DNA of 11,314 nucleotides from Ramlibacter sp. (GTDB lineage: Bacteria > Pseudomonadota > Gammaproteobacteria > Burkholderiales > Burkholderiaceae_C): contig JAQGMT010000154.1 of NCBI GenBank assembly GCA_028292185.1, forward strand, positions 1 through 11,314, given 5' to 3'. The translations under genes and the position numbers were made by a program. The number at the start of each line of letters is the position of its first letter. The first letter of the stretch is position 1. The notes beneath the pieces were generated by a model. That model was not told the origin of the DNA, ran no database searches, and worked only from the letters and a program-made list of their open reading frames with translations. Shown one piece after another: positions 1-7,895 of the stretch.

Positions 1-1145
1 GTGTGCAGGCGCTGGAACGCGCCGAAAAGCCGCGACGCATGCGCCATGTCGAAGCCGGCGCCGCGGTCGGCGACGAAGTAGGCGGTTTCGCCGTTGGGGC
101 GTTTTTCCATGCCGATGCGGATCGAGACCCGTGGCTTGCGGCTGGAAAACTTCCAGGCGTTGCCGATCAGGTTGGCGACGACCTGGTTCAACAGCCGTGG
201 ATCGCCCCGTACCCAGAGGTGCTCCGGGATTTGCACTTGGAGCTCGCGGCCGGGCTCACGTTCGCGCAGTTGCGCGATCAGTTGCCGGGCCAGCGCCGCC
301 AGGTCGACTTCTTCCTGTTCGAGCTCGACCCGCGACAGCCGCGCCAGCGACAGCATCGCTTCGGTGAGGTCGCTCATCTGGCGAACGCCGGCGCGGATAC
401 GCATCAGATAGTGCCGCGCCTGGGGGTCTTGCTGCCCGGCGCTGCACTTTTCCAGCAAATGGGTGAAGCCATCGATCGAGGTGAGGGGCGAGCGCAAGTC
501 GTGGGCGATGGAATACGAAAAGGCTTCGAGCTCCGCGTTCGCCGCTTCCAGCTGCGCGGTGCGCTGGCGCACGCGCACTTCAAGTTCGGCGTTCAGTCCC
601 GCGATCTCTTCCTCGTGCTGCTGGCGCTGCAGGAACTGCGCCACCTGGCTGCCCACCACGCGGAATGTTTCCAGGAGGCGCATGTCGGGCTCGCGCACTT
701 CGCGGCTGACGAAAGACATCACGCCCATCGTGCGGCCCCGCCAGGCCACCGGAAACATGCATGCGCCGTGCAGGGTCAGGCCCACGATGCGCGAGGGGGT
801 GATCGCCATCGGTTGCCTGGCGAGATCGCTGACCCACAGGGGCCGCCCCGACTCCCACACGCGTCCCACCAGGCCGGCGCCCGGACGAAACACCGTGTCC
901 TCGCTCACCGTCATGTGGGAGGCGACGCTGCTGCCCTGCGGATACCAGGAGGCCGCAAAGCGCAGTACCCCGGCGGCTTCATCCACGCGCCAGTAGCGCC
1001 CGTATTCCCAAGCCTCGGCCTCGCACAGCGCCTGCAGCACCGCCTTGAGCGCCACTTCGGCGTCGTCCGCCTCGGACAGCTGCCGCGCCACGGCATGTTC
1101 GAGCCGCAGCAGGTCGTCGTCACGTTGTTCCAGGAGGGCAGACAT
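1..1145 (-). CDS. GAF-domain sensor histidine kinase, 3' end cut by window edge
   Basis: Read leftward from the ATG at 1143-1145, this gives 381 residues before the window ends. It should autophosphorylate on histidine and pass phosphate to a response regulator, none of which is visible here. Residues about 15-175 form a GAF domain (GLVGRVWESGRP at 91-102, then FPVAWRGRTMGVMSF at 131-145). A short coiled coil (180-210) leads to the HisKA H-box with AHDLRSPL and phospho-acceptor His215. The HATPase domain shows the N-box NLIGNAWKFSS (325-335) and the G1 box DRGAGFD (360-366). The run up to LFGAFQRLH resembles phytochrome-like kinases. No membrane segment or signal peptide is seen, so the protein is probably cytosolic. 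An in-frame TAG lies three codons upstream, which excludes a longer N-terminus. GGAG sits directly against the ATG, so the ribosome site is poorly spaced. The ligand sensed by the GAF domain is unknown. The C-terminal end, including any receiver domain, is not visible. Confidence 0.93.
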   Translation of the reverse strand, partial: MSALLEQRDDDLLRLEHAVARQLSEADDAEVALKAVLQALCEAEAWEYGRYWRVDEAAGVLRFAASWYPQGSSVASHMTVSEDTVFRPGAGLVGRVWESGRPLWVSDLARQPMAITPSRIVGLTLHGACMFPVAWRGRTMGVMSFVSREVREPDMRLLETFRVVGSQVAQFLQRQQHEEEIAGLNAELEVRVRQRTAQLEAANAELEAFSYSIAHDLRSPLTSIDGFTHLLEKCSAGQQDPQARHYLMRIRAGVRQMSDLTEAMLSLARLSRVELEQEEVDLAALARQLIAQLREREPGRELQVQIPEHLWVRGDPRLLNQVVANLIGNAWKFSSRKPRVSIRIGMEKRPNGETAYFVADRGAGFDMAHASRLFGAFQRLH

Positions 1146-1231
1146 CTCCGGCTACTCTAGCGCCAAAGCCGCTGAAAAGCCATCGGCAGCGCGCCCGGCA
1201 CGATGGCGGCGGCCGTTCGCCGACACGGTTC

Positions 1232-1240
1232 TGCTACCCT
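1232..1240 (+). promoter_or_regulatory. possible extended -10 element of miaA
   Basis: TGCTACCCT matches an extended -10 (TG-N-TAnnnT) and ends 7 bases before the chosen miaA start, so the leader would be very short or absent. No convincing -35 is seen at the proper distance. The gap between the divergent kinase and miaA (1146-1247) is only about 100 bases and must hold both promoters. This is a weak match by eye. Confidence 0.22.
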
Positions 1241-1247
1241 CGAACGC

Positions 1248-2201
1248 ATGTCTGGATCTGAGTTGCGCGGGCTCGCGCTCGCCGGGCCGACCGCCTCGGG
1301 CAAAAGCGCAGCCGCATTGGCGCTCGCGCAGGAGCACGGCGCTGAAATCATCAGCGTGGATTCGGCGCTGGTCTACCGCGGCATGGACATCGGCACAGCC
1401 AAACCCTCACTCGCGGAACGCAGCGCGCTGCCGCACCACCTGATTGACATTCGCGATCCCTTGCAGGCCTACAGCGCCGCCGAGTTTGCGGCCGACGCCC
1501 AGCGCCTGGTGCGCGAGATCAATGCGCGCGGCAAACCGGCGCTGCTGGTGGGCGGCACGATGTTGTATTTCAAGGCCCTGTTCGACGGGCTGGACGCCAT
1601 GCCGACCGCAGACGCCGGGCTGCGCGAGCAGCTGGAAACACAGGCGGCGCAGCAAGGCTGGCCCGCGCTGCATGCGCAGCTCGCGCGCATCGATTCCATC
1701 ACAGCTGCGCGGCTGTCGCCCAACGACGGGCAGCGCATCCAGCGTGCACTGGAGGTCTACCGGGTGTCGGGCCGGCCTTTGTCGAGCTTTCATACAGAGC
1801 GCAGGGCGAATGAATCCGAATGGGCGCGGCTGCCACTTCTCTCGCTCGAGCCGGTCGAGCGTTCCTGGCTGCACGAGCGCATCGCACAACGCTTCGACGC
1901 CATGCTCGCATCCGGCTTGCTGGACGAAGTGAGAGGCTTGCGCGCCAGGGGCGACCTGACAGCGGCGCTGCCCAGCATGCGCTGCGTCGGCTATCGCCAG
2001 GCATGGGAGATGCTGGATGCGCAGAAGGCGGGTGAACCGTTCCCGATGGGGCGGCTGCGCGATCGAGGCATCTTCGCCACGCGCCAGCTCGCCAAGCGGC
2101 AGCTGACCTGGCTGCGCAGCATGCCGCGCCGGGAGGTGATTGCCTGCGATGCACCCGACGCGCTCGGGCAGGTGCTGCAACGCGCGCGGGAGCTGCTATG
2201 A
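1248..2201 (+). CDS. miaA: tRNA dimethylallyltransferase MiaA
   Basis: MiaA transfers a dimethylallyl group from dimethylallyl diphosphate to N6 of adenosine 37 in tRNAs that read codons starting with U. This is the first step toward ms2i6A, which stabilises codon-anticodon pairing. The P-loop GPTASGKS is at residues 13-20. It is followed by the family block DSALVYRGMDIGTAKP, then LVGGTMLYFKALFDGL, the tRNA-contact stretch NDGQRIQRALEVYRVSGRP, and near the C-terminus RCVGYRQAWEML and FATRQLAKRQLTWLRS. From this ATG the protein is 317 residues, close to the E. coli enzyme. An upstream in-frame ATG at 1203 adds 15 residues ahead of the conserved start and is less likely. No strong Shine-Dalgarno is seen. 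The stop overlaps the start of the next gene in ATGA, so the two are probably co-transcribed and translationally coupled. Confidence 0.97.
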   Translation: MSGSELRGLALAGPTASGKSAAALALAQEHGAEIISVDSALVYRGMDIGTAKPSLAERSALPHHLIDIRDPLQAYSAAEFAADAQRLVREINARGKPALLVGGTMLYFKALFDGLDAMPTADAGLREQLETQAAQQGWPALHAQLARIDSITAARLSPNDGQRIQRALEVYRVSGRPLSSFHTERRANESEWARLPLLSLEPVERSWLHERIAQRFDAMLASGLLDEVRGLRARGDLTAALPSMRCVGYRQAWEMLDAQKAGEPFPMGRLRDRGIFATRQLAKRQLTWLRSMPRREVIACDAPDALGQVLQRARELL

Positions 2202-2860
2202 GTCTGGCCGTGCGCGACCTGGCCAAGCACTATGGCGAGGTGCCGGTGTTCAGCGGCGTATCGCTGGAGGTGGCGCCCGGCGAGTTCGTCGCGATCGTCG
2301 GCGAGTCGGGCGTCGGCAAGTCGACGCTGCTCAATTGCATGGCGGGCCTGGATACCTGGGACCAGGGTTCCATCGTGCTCGAAGGACAGGACCTTGCGCA
2401 GTTGAACGACGAGCAACGCGCGCTGCTGCGGCGGCAAAAGGTCGGATTCGTGTTCCAGGCCTTCCACGTGCTGCCGCATCTGGACGTGGCGCAGAACGTG
2501 GCGCTGCCGCTGATGCTGCTGGGCCAGCCGCATGAAGAACGCGTGGTGCAGATGCTGCAGGCGGTGGGGCTCGAAGGCCTTGGCCCGCGCTTGCCCCAGC
2601 AACTCTCGGGCGGGCAATTGCAGCGCGTGGCCATCGCCCGCGCGCTGGTGCACCGGCCCGCCCTGCTGCTGGCCGACGAGCCGACCGGCAACCTCGATCC
2701 GGGCACGGCGGCGAAAGTAATGGATGTGCTGCTGGCGCAGACGCGGGAACATGGGGCATCGCTGGTGCTCGTCACGCATTCGGAAGCAGCCGCCGCGCGG
2801 GCGGACCGCGTGTTGCTTCTCACCAGCGCCGGTGTTGCGCCGCGCGCCGCGCCCAACTAG
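2198..2860 (+). CDS. ABC transporter ATP-binding protein, LolD/MacB/YbbA family
   Basis: This 220-residue nucleotide-binding subunit powers a MacB/FtsX-type permease by ATP hydrolysis on the inner face of the cytoplasmic membrane. It has Walker A GESGVGKS (35-42), Q-loop Gln87, signature LSGGQ (136-140), Walker B LLLADEP with catalytic Glu161, a D-loop at GNLDP, and switch His194. The block ADEPTGNLD is typical of the LolD/FtsE/MacB/YbbA group. No permease gene is adjacent. The best partner in the window is the FtsX-type permease about 2.5 kb downstream on the same strand, so this is probably its separated ATPase. The gene starts inside the miaA stop (ATGA, 4-base overlap). It ends against the convergent aroD, sharing CTAG. 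Agrobacterium AttE and E. coli YbbA are plausible relatives. The exact partner is inferred, while the family assignment is secure. Confidence 0.95.
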   Translation: MSLAVRDLAKHYGEVPVFSGVSLEVAPGEFVAIVGESGVGKSTLLNCMAGLDTWDQGSIVLEGQDLAQLNDEQRALLRRQKVGFVFQAFHVLPHLDVAQNVALPLMLLGQPHEERVVQMLQAVGLEGLGPRLPQQLSGGQLQRVAIARALVHRPALLLADEPTGNLDPGTAAKVMDVLLAQTREHGASLVLVTHSEAAAARADRVLLLTSAGVAPRAAPN

Positions 2861-3639
2861 CGCGACGGTCCGAGCGCCTTGCGGACGATCGCGAGGGCCG
2901 TGGCCAGGTCTTCGATCGGCATCTGCCCGGGCGCGGAAGCACTCTGGCCAATGGCGAAGCTCAGCGCCGAACCGAAGGCGCCGCCGCACAGGCGTGTGAC
3001 CGCGCCCGCCCCCGCCATGGACATGCTCACCAGCGGGATGCGCAGCTTCTGGCTCGATTGCAAGGTCGCGGCCAGCAAGACCAGCACGTCCTGCATCTCG
3101 CCAGGCATCACAGCCACTTTGGCGACATCGGCGCCCAGCTGCTCGGCCTGCGCAAAGCGCCGGTTCAATTCCTCGATGGCCGGGGTGCGCTGAAAATCGT
3201 GAAACGACAAGATGAGTTGCGTCGCATTCGCGCGGGAGGCTTCGCGAACTTGCCGCACGTGATCCGGCTCGTTGCCCATCTCGAAGTCGATGAAGTCCAC
3301 GTGGCCGCTCTCGCACACGGCGCGGTGCAGCCGCGTGACTTCAGCTTGCGACAGCGAAATCTTTTCTCCGCCCTCGCGGCTCCAGCGGCAGGTAAAAAGT
3401 ATTGGCAGGCCCTGGCACACGTGCTTGATGCGGCCGGCCAACTCGGCCACTCCCTTTGCATCGCCGATGCCCTCGTAAAAATCGACGCGCCACTCGATCA
3501 GGTCTGGCTGCTTTTCGGCCACGGCGGCGGCCTCGGCCAGCAAAGCCTCGCGCGTTCGCCCCACCAAAGGCGCACAGATTGCGGGAAAGCGCGCGCCGCC
3601 CAAAGGCTTGCCGTGGTGGGTGATGGCTTTGGGCTGCAT
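2857..3639 (-). CDS. aroD: type I 3-dehydroquinate dehydratase
   Basis: This enzyme dehydrates 3-dehydroquinate to 3-dehydroshikimate, the third step of the shikimate pathway, through a Schiff-base lysine. The 260-residue length fits the type I (AroD) class. Visible active-site features are EWRVD (49-53), the general base His147 in SFHDFQRTP, the Schiff-base Lys174 in AKVAVMP, Arg216 in VTRLCGG, and APGQ (236-239) near the end. The usual SR before the phosphate/carboxylate-binding arginine is TR here, a mild change. The gene follows the dehydratase gene with a 19-base gap and is probably co-transcribed with it. It converges on the ABC ATPase and overlaps it by 4 bases at CTAG. The ribosome site upstream of the ATG is weak. 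Many bacteria have the unrelated type II enzyme (AroQ), and whether this genome also has one cannot be seen. Confidence 0.96.
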   Translation of the reverse strand: MQPKAITHHGKPLGGARFPAICAPLVGRTREALLAEAAAVAEKQPDLIEWRVDFYEGIGDAKGVAELAGRIKHVCQGLPILFTCRWSREGGEKISLSQAEVTRLHRAVCESGHVDFIDFEMGNEPDHVRQVREASRANATQLILSFHDFQRTPAIEELNRRFAQAEQLGADVAKVAVMPGEMQDVLVLLAATLQSSQKLRIPLVSMSMAGAGAVTRLCGGAFGSALSFAIGQSASAPGQMPIEDLATALAIVRKALGPSR

Positions 3640-3658
3640 GGCTGGATTGTAGGAAGCG

Positions 3659-4627
3659 CTAGGGTTGCGCGCCGATCAGCTGGGCGTAGCGGGCGAGGTC
3701 CACGTTGCCGCCGCTGAGGATCACGCCCACCCGCTTGCCCTGGAGCGGCAGGCCCGCGTGGCAGGCCGCGGCGAAAGCCAGGCAGCCCGTGGGTTCCACC
3801 ACCAGCTTCATTCGCTCGGCGAAAAAGCGCATCGCCTCGACCAGTTGCGCATCGCTCGCCGTCACGATGTCTTCGACGTCGCGCCGGATCACTTCGAAGG
3901 TGTAGCGGCCCAGGTGCTGTGTCTGGGCGCCATCGGCCAGGGTCTGGGGCGTGGAGATGTGCACGATCTCGCCTTTGCGCAAGGACTGCCGGCCATCGTC
4001 GCCCGCTTCCGGCTCGACGCCATACACCTTGCAGTCCGGCGCCAACGCGCGCGCGGCCAAGGCGCAACCGCTGAGCAAGCCGCCGCCGCCCAGCGGCACC
4101 AGCAACACATCCAGTCCGCCCGCTTCTTCCAGCAGCTCGCGCGCGGCGGTGCCTTGCCCCGCGATGACGTCAGGATGGTCGTACGGCGGGATCAGCGTCA
4201 TCCCCCGATCTTGGGCCAGCCCAGCCGTGAGTGCTTCGCGATCCTGCGTGTAGCGGTCGTACAGGATCACTTCAGCGCCGTAGCCGCGCGTCGCCTCCAC
4301 CTTCGCTTGGGGCGCATCCAGCGGCATGACGATCACTGCCGGTATGCCGAGCAGCCGCGCCGACAGCGCGATCGCCTGCGCGTGATTGCCCGATGAAAAC
4401 GTGATCACGCCGCCGCGCCGCTGCGCGGCATCGAATTTCGACAGCGCATTGAACGCACCGCGAAACTTGAATGCGCCCATCCGCTGCAGGTTTTCGCACT
4501 TGAAGAACAGCTCGGCTTTGAGCCGAGCGTCGGCGGTGGAGGAGCGCAACACGGGCGTGCGATGCGCGTGGCCTTGCAGGCGCCGCGCGGCGGCAGCGAC
4601 GTCTTCGTAGGTGGGCAGCTGGAGCAT
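3659..4627 (-). CDS. PLP-dependent serine/threonine dehydratase family enzyme, probably threo-3-hydroxy-L-aspartate ammonia-lyase
   Basis: This 322-residue fold-type II PLP enzyme should remove ammonia from a beta-hydroxy amino acid to give a 2-oxo acid. The PLP lysine is Lys54 in GAFKFRG. SSGNHAQ (78-84) and the phosphate-binding GGGGLLSG (180-187) are intact. EPEAGDD (205-211) holds acidic residues that bind a divalent metal in the serine racemase group, and SGGNVD (305-310) contacts the pyridine ring. There is no C-terminal ACT regulatory domain, so it is not the long biosynthetic IlvA type. Length and N-terminal pattern fit the short catabolic, serine-racemase-like and hydroxyaspartate ammonia-lyase group best. 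Substrate preference among threonine, serine and hydroxyaspartate cannot be fixed from motifs alone. It precedes aroD with a 19-base gap, probably in one transcript, though no pathway link is obvious. It is divergent from the hemerythrin gene. Confidence 0.9.
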   Translation of the reverse strand: MLQLPTYEDVAAAARRLQGHAHRTPVLRSSTADARLKAELFFKCENLQRMGAFKFRGAFNALSKFDAAQRRGGVITFSSGNHAQAIALSARLLGIPAVIVMPLDAPQAKVEATRGYGAEVILYDRYTQDREALTAGLAQDRGMTLIPPYDHPDVIAGQGTAARELLEEAGGLDVLLVPLGGGGLLSGCALAARALAPDCKVYGVEPEAGDDGRQSLRKGEIVHISTPQTLADGAQTQHLGRYTFEVIRRDVEDIVTASDAQLVEAMRFFAERMKLVVEPTGCLAFAAACHAGLPLQGKRVGVILSGGNVDLARYAQLIGAQP

Positions 4628-4671
4628 GGCGCAAGCTTAGCGCAATGCCCCGGCGTTCGTCGGCGCGCTTC

Positions 4672-4689
4672 GGTCGGGGCCTGCCGACC
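4672..4689. repeat. short inverted repeat in the divergent intergenic region
   Basis: GGTCGG and CCGACC form a perfect 6-base dyad around a 6-base spacer (GGCCTG). It lies between the leftward dehydratase (starts 4627) and the rightward hemerythrin gene (starts 4756). It could be an operator serving either promoter or a small leader hairpin. At this GC content a 6-base dyad is not rare, so significance is low. No clear promoter hexamers are seen in the 128-base gap. Confidence 0.3.
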
Positions 4690-4741
4690 TTCTCCTACAT
4701 CGCGCGCCATGCCCGCACTCCAAGATGGGCGGACCCCAACC

Positions 4742-4747
4742 AAGGAG
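4742..4747 (+). promoter_or_regulatory. strong ribosome binding site fixing the hemerythrin start
   Basis: AAGGAG lies 8 bases before the ATG at 4756. It is the best Shine-Dalgarno in the window and decides the start. The in-frame upstream ATG at 4645 would add 37 low-complexity, Arg-rich residues before the family's usual N-terminus. The strong site suggests high expression of the hemerythrin protein. Confidence 0.8.
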
Positions 4748-4755
4748 AAACTAAA

Positions 4756-5241
4756 ATGGCAACCCGTGCTGAAAAAGACGCTTGCGACCTGCTGGATGCA
4801 GACCACAGGGCCGTCAAGAAGATGTTCAAGGAATACGAGGAGCTGTCCGGCTCGCGCGCCCGCAACGCGGCGCAGATGAAGAAGGAACTGGCAATGCAGA
4901 TCTGCCAGGAGCTGACCGTCCATACGCAGATCGAAGAGGAAATCTTCTACCCGGCGCTGCGCCTGGCCTTCAAGGACACCGACCTGCTGGACGAAGCGGC
5001 CGTCGAACACCAGAGCGCGAAGGACCTGATCGCGCAGATCCAGGGTGCGGGGGACGCGGACGAAATGTTCGACGCCAAGGTGAAGGTGCTTGGCGAGTAC
5101 ATCGACCATCACGTGAAGGAAGAAAGAACCGAAATGTTCCCGAAGGCCCGCTCGAATCGCAAGCTCGATTTGATGGGCTTGCGCGAACAGCTCGAAACGC
5201 GCAAGGAAGAACTGATGTCCGAGATGGGCGCCACGGCCTAA
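4756..5241 (+). CDS. hemerythrin HHE cation-binding domain protein
   Basis: This is a single-domain, 161-residue cytosolic protein predicted to fold as a four-helix bundle holding a non-haem di-iron centre. Candidate ligands are His17 (DADHRAVKKMF), His56 with Glu60 (HTQIEEEIFYP), His85 (VEHQSAKDL), and His118/His119 with Glu122/Glu123 (HHVKEERTEMFPK). These are the spaced H, HxxxE, H, HxxxE elements of the HHE family. Relatives bind oxygen or nitric oxide, or take part in iron and oxidative or nitrosative stress responses. The exact role here is not determinable. A strong AAGGAG fixes the start, and a 12-base-pair hairpin terminator follows 34 bases after the stop, so it looks like a single-gene unit. 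It sits between the ABC ATPase and its probable permease but has no evident link to transport. Family assignment is firm and function open. Confidence 0.92.
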   Translation: MATRAEKDACDLLDADHRAVKKMFKEYEELSGSRARNAAQMKKELAMQICQELTVHTQIEEEIFYPALRLAFKDTDLLDEAAVEHQSAKDLIAQIQGAGDADEMFDAKVKVLGEYIDHHVKEERTEMFPKARSNRKLDLMGLREQLETRKEELMSEMGATA

Positions 5242-5275
5242 CCTGGACTTTCAACACGTCCGGGTAACGAGGTGA

Positions 5276-5303
5276 GAACAAGCCCGCCAGGGCGGGCTTG
5301 TTC
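5276..5303 (+). terminator. intrinsic terminator after the hemerythrin gene
   Basis: GAACAAGCCCGC and GCGGGCTTGTTC form a perfect 12-base-pair stem around the 4-base loop CAGG. The descending arm ends in TTGTTCTTC, a short U-rich run in the transcript. It begins 34 bases after the hemerythrin stop. The stem is near-symmetric, so it may also act on leftward transcription, but no leftward gene ends here. It means the permease downstream needs its own promoter in about 50 bases. Confidence 0.85.
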
Positions 5304-5354
5304 TTCGGTGCCTGCGGCGCGGGGTGGGCGATGGCCTTCGCGGCACAATCGTGC

Positions 5355-7895
5355 ATGCTCGCCCTGCTCCGCACCTTCTCCTGGCAGGAGTTGCGCCATC
5401 ACCCGTGGCGCAACGCCGCCGCCGTGATGGCGGTGATGCTGGGTGTGGCGCTGGCGTTTTCGGTTCACCTGATCAACGCCTCGGCGCTGGATGAATTCTC
5501 CAGCGCGGTGCGCAGCGCGGGCGGCCAGCCCGATCTCGAACTGCGTGCCGCTCAAGGCAGCCTCGACGAAGACCTGTACCCGCGGGTCGCTGCGCACGAG
5601 CAAGTGCAGGCGGCCAGCCCGGTGCTGGAAATCGCGACGCTGGCCCTGACACCGGGCGGCGAGCGCAAGGCCTTGCGCGTCATCGGCGTCGACGCCCTCG
5701 TGGTCGCCTCGCTGGCGCCGGCCTTGATCCCCGTTCCCGCGCAGGCCTCGGATCGCCTGGCCATCTTCGCTCCCGCAACGGTCTTCCTGAATCCGGCCGC
5801 CCGGCAAATGCTCGAGGCCGGCAGCGCGCCGGCCCTCGTCCGCTTGCAAAGCGGCTTGCAATTGCGCGACGTGCGCATCGCGGGCACGGTGACTGCGGGC
5901 GGGGCTCCGCTGGCCGCGATGGACATCGGCGCGGCGCAAGACTTCTTCGGCCGCCAAGGGCAGCTTTCCCGGATAGACGTGCGACTTCGCCCGGGCGTCA
6001 ATCAACAAGCCTTCATTGAATCGCTCAAGCTGCCGCCCGGTGTGCTCGCGACGCAGCCCGGCGACGCGGCGCAGCGCGTGAGCAGCCTGTCGCGCGCGTA
6101 TCGCGTGAACCTCACGGTGCTGGCGCTGGTGGCCCTCTTCACCGGCGCCTTTCTCGTTTACTCCGTGCTTGCGCTGAGCGTGGCGCGACGCGCGCAGCAG
6201 TTCGCGCTGCTCGGTGTGCTGGGCCTGACGGCGCGCCAGCGCGGCACCCTCGTCCTGGCGGAGTCGCTGCTGCTCGGAGTGGTGGGCAGTGTCGTGGGCA
6301 TTGCACTGGGCGCCGCGTTGGCCGGCCTGGGTTTGCGGATGTTGGGCGGCGACCTGGGGGGCGGCTACTTTTCGGGCGTGGCGCCGCAACTGCAATGGAA
6401 CGGCGCCGCGGCCCTGGTGTATGGCTTGCTCGGCACCGCGGCCGCCGGCGCCGGTGGCTGGCTGCCCGCGCGCGCCGCACAGCAGCTGCCGTTGGCCCAG
6501 ACGCTCAAGGGCCTCGGCGCTGCCAGCGTGCGGCGGCGGCGGCGCGCGATTGCCCTGGTGCTGATCGCCGCGGGTGCGCTGCTGGCGCTGCTCCCGCCGG
6601 TGCGAGGCATCCCGCTGGGCGCTTATCTTTCGGTGGGCCTGTTGCTGGTGGGCGGTATCTCCGCATTGCCTTGGGCGGTGACGCTGCTGTATGACCGGCT
6701 GGCGCCGGCAGTGGCCAATCGCCTGTTGCCCCTGCTCGCGATCGAGCGGGCGCGCCGTGTGCGCGAGAGTGCGGCGGTGGCCGTGAGCGGCGTCGTCGCA
6801 TCGCTCAGCCTCGCCGTCGCGCTCACGGTGATGGTGGCCAGCTTTCGCGATTCGGTCTCGCATTGGCTCGATGTGGTGCTGCCGGCCGACCTTTACGTCC
6901 GCACCGCCTCGTCCACCGCCGCATCCGACACGGCCTGGTTCTCCGCGGAGTTCGTGCAAGCGGTGTCGCAGTTGCGAGGGGTGCGCCGGGTAGCGGGGCA
7001 ACGCGTTCGCTCGCTGCTGCTGGATCCGGCGTTGCCGCCGCTGGCCTTGCTGGCTCGGCCGGTGGACGACCCCGCGGTCTCGCTGCCGCTGGTGGGCCCC
7101 GCCCTGCGTGCGCCGCCCGGCCAGATCCCCGTGTACGTGAGCGAAGCCGTGGTGGATCTGTACGCCGCCCGGCCCGGCACGCAGTTCGCGCGCTTGTCCT
7201 CTGCCTTCGCAAGCGACACGGCCCGCCCCATATTCTTCGTCGCGGGCGTGTGGCGCGACTACGTGCGCCAAAGCGGCGCGGTGCTGATGGACCAGCGCGA
7301 TTTCGAGCGGCTCACCGGTGACCGGCGCGCCAACGAAATGCAGCTCTGGCTGGCGCCCGGCGCCGACGCGGCACAGGTGCAGCAGGCGATGCGGGCCTTG
7401 GCGCAGCGCGAGTCGGGCAGCGCGGACGTGATGGATTTTTCTTCCGCGCAGCAGGTCCGTGCGATATCGCTGCGCATCTTTGACCGCAGCTTCGCCGTCA
7501 CGTACTGGTTGCAAGCGGTGGCGATCGGCATCGGCCTGTTCGGCGTCGCTGCCAGCTTCAGCGCCCAGGTGCTGGCGCGCCGCAAGGAGTTCGGCCTGCT
7601 CGCACACCTGGGGCTCACGCGCCGGCAAATCCTTGCCGTGGTGGCCGGCGAAGGCGCGGCGTGGACGGCCATCGGATCGGTCGCAGGGCTGGGTCTGGGC
7701 CTCGCCGTCTCGGTGATCCTGGTGCACGTGGTCAATCCGCAAAGCTTCCACTGGACGATGGACCTGCTGGTGCCCTGGGCGCGGCTGCTGGTGCTTTGCC
7801 TGGCCGTCGTGGTCGCGGGCACGGTCACGGCGTGGCTGGCCGGACGCGCGGCCGCGGGACGCGATGCGGTGCTCGCGGTGAAGGAAGACTGGTGA
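5355..7895 (+). CDS. FtsX/MacB-type ABC transporter permease with 10 predicted TM segments
   Basis: This 846-residue inner-membrane subunit probably couples ATP hydrolysis to work in the periplasm instead of forming a classical channel. Predicted membrane segments lie near residues 21-41, 253-276, 302-326, 350-371, 398-416, 422-445, 473-497, 714-738, 764-792 and 807-830. Large periplasmic domains lie at about 42-250 and 498-712. This is two FtsX-like halves (1+3 TM each) joined by two extra TMs, the layout of E. coli YbbP. ARRAQQFALLGVLGLTARQ (278-296) and ARRKEFGLLAHLGLTRRQ (741-758) are the matching cytoplasmic coupling segments of the two halves. I chose the ATG at 5355 because the protein then starts at MLALLRTFSW, just before the first TM. 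The TTG at 5298 lies inside the terminator, and another ATG exists at 5331. The ATPase is not adjacent (see 2198-2860). The stop overlaps the next start by one base (TGATG), so they are translationally coupled. Confidence 0.92.
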   Translation: MLALLRTFSWQELRHHPWRNAAAVMAVMLGVALAFSVHLINASALDEFSSAVRSAGGQPDLELRAAQGSLDEDLYPRVAAHEQVQAASPVLEIATLALTPGGERKALRVIGVDALVVASLAPALIPVPAQASDRLAIFAPATVFLNPAARQMLEAGSAPALVRLQSGLQLRDVRIAGTVTAGGAPLAAMDIGAAQDFFGRQGQLSRIDVRLRPGVNQQAFIESLKLPPGVLATQPGDAAQRVSSLSRAYRVNLTVLALVALFTGAFLVYSVLALSVARRAQQFALLGVLGLTARQRGTLVLAESLLLGVVGSVVGIALGAALAGLGLRMLGGDLGGGYFSGVAPQLQWNGAAALVYGLLGTAAAGAGGWLPARAAQQLPLAQTLKGLGAASVRRRRRAIALVLIAAGALLALLPPVRGIPLGAYLSVGLLLVGGISALPWAVTLLYDRLAPAVANRLLPLLAIERARRVRESAAVAVSGVVASLSLAVALTVMVASFRDSVSHWLDVVLPADLYVRTASSTAASDTAWFSAEFVQAVSQLRGVRRVAGQRVRSLLLDPALPPLALLARPVDDPAVSLPLVGPALRAPPGQIPVYVSEAVVDLYAARPGTQFARLSSAFASDTARPIFFVAGVWRDYVRQSGAVLMDQRDFERLTGDRRANEMQLWLAPGADAAQVQQAMRALAQRESGSADVMDFSSAQQVRAISLRIFDRSFAVTYWLQAVAIGIGLFGVAASFSAQVLARRKEFGLLAHLGLTRRQILAVVAGEGAAWTAIGSVAGLGLGLAVSVILVHVVNPQSFHWTMDLLVPWARLLVLCLAVVVAGTVTAWLAGRAAAGRDAVLAVKEDW

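Noticed and set aside
3..1160. 385-codon plus-strand open frame across the left end
   Set aside because: It is the shadow of the histidine kinase, whose H-, N- and G1-boxes read clearly on the minus strand.
1991..3316. 441-codon minus-strand open frame over miaA, the ATPase and aroD
   Set aside because: It overlaps three genes with firm family motifs and shows none itself.
5298..5354. TTG at 5298 as the permease start
   Set aside because: It lies in the descending arm of the terminator hairpin. The later ATG at 5355 puts the N-terminus just before the first TM segment.
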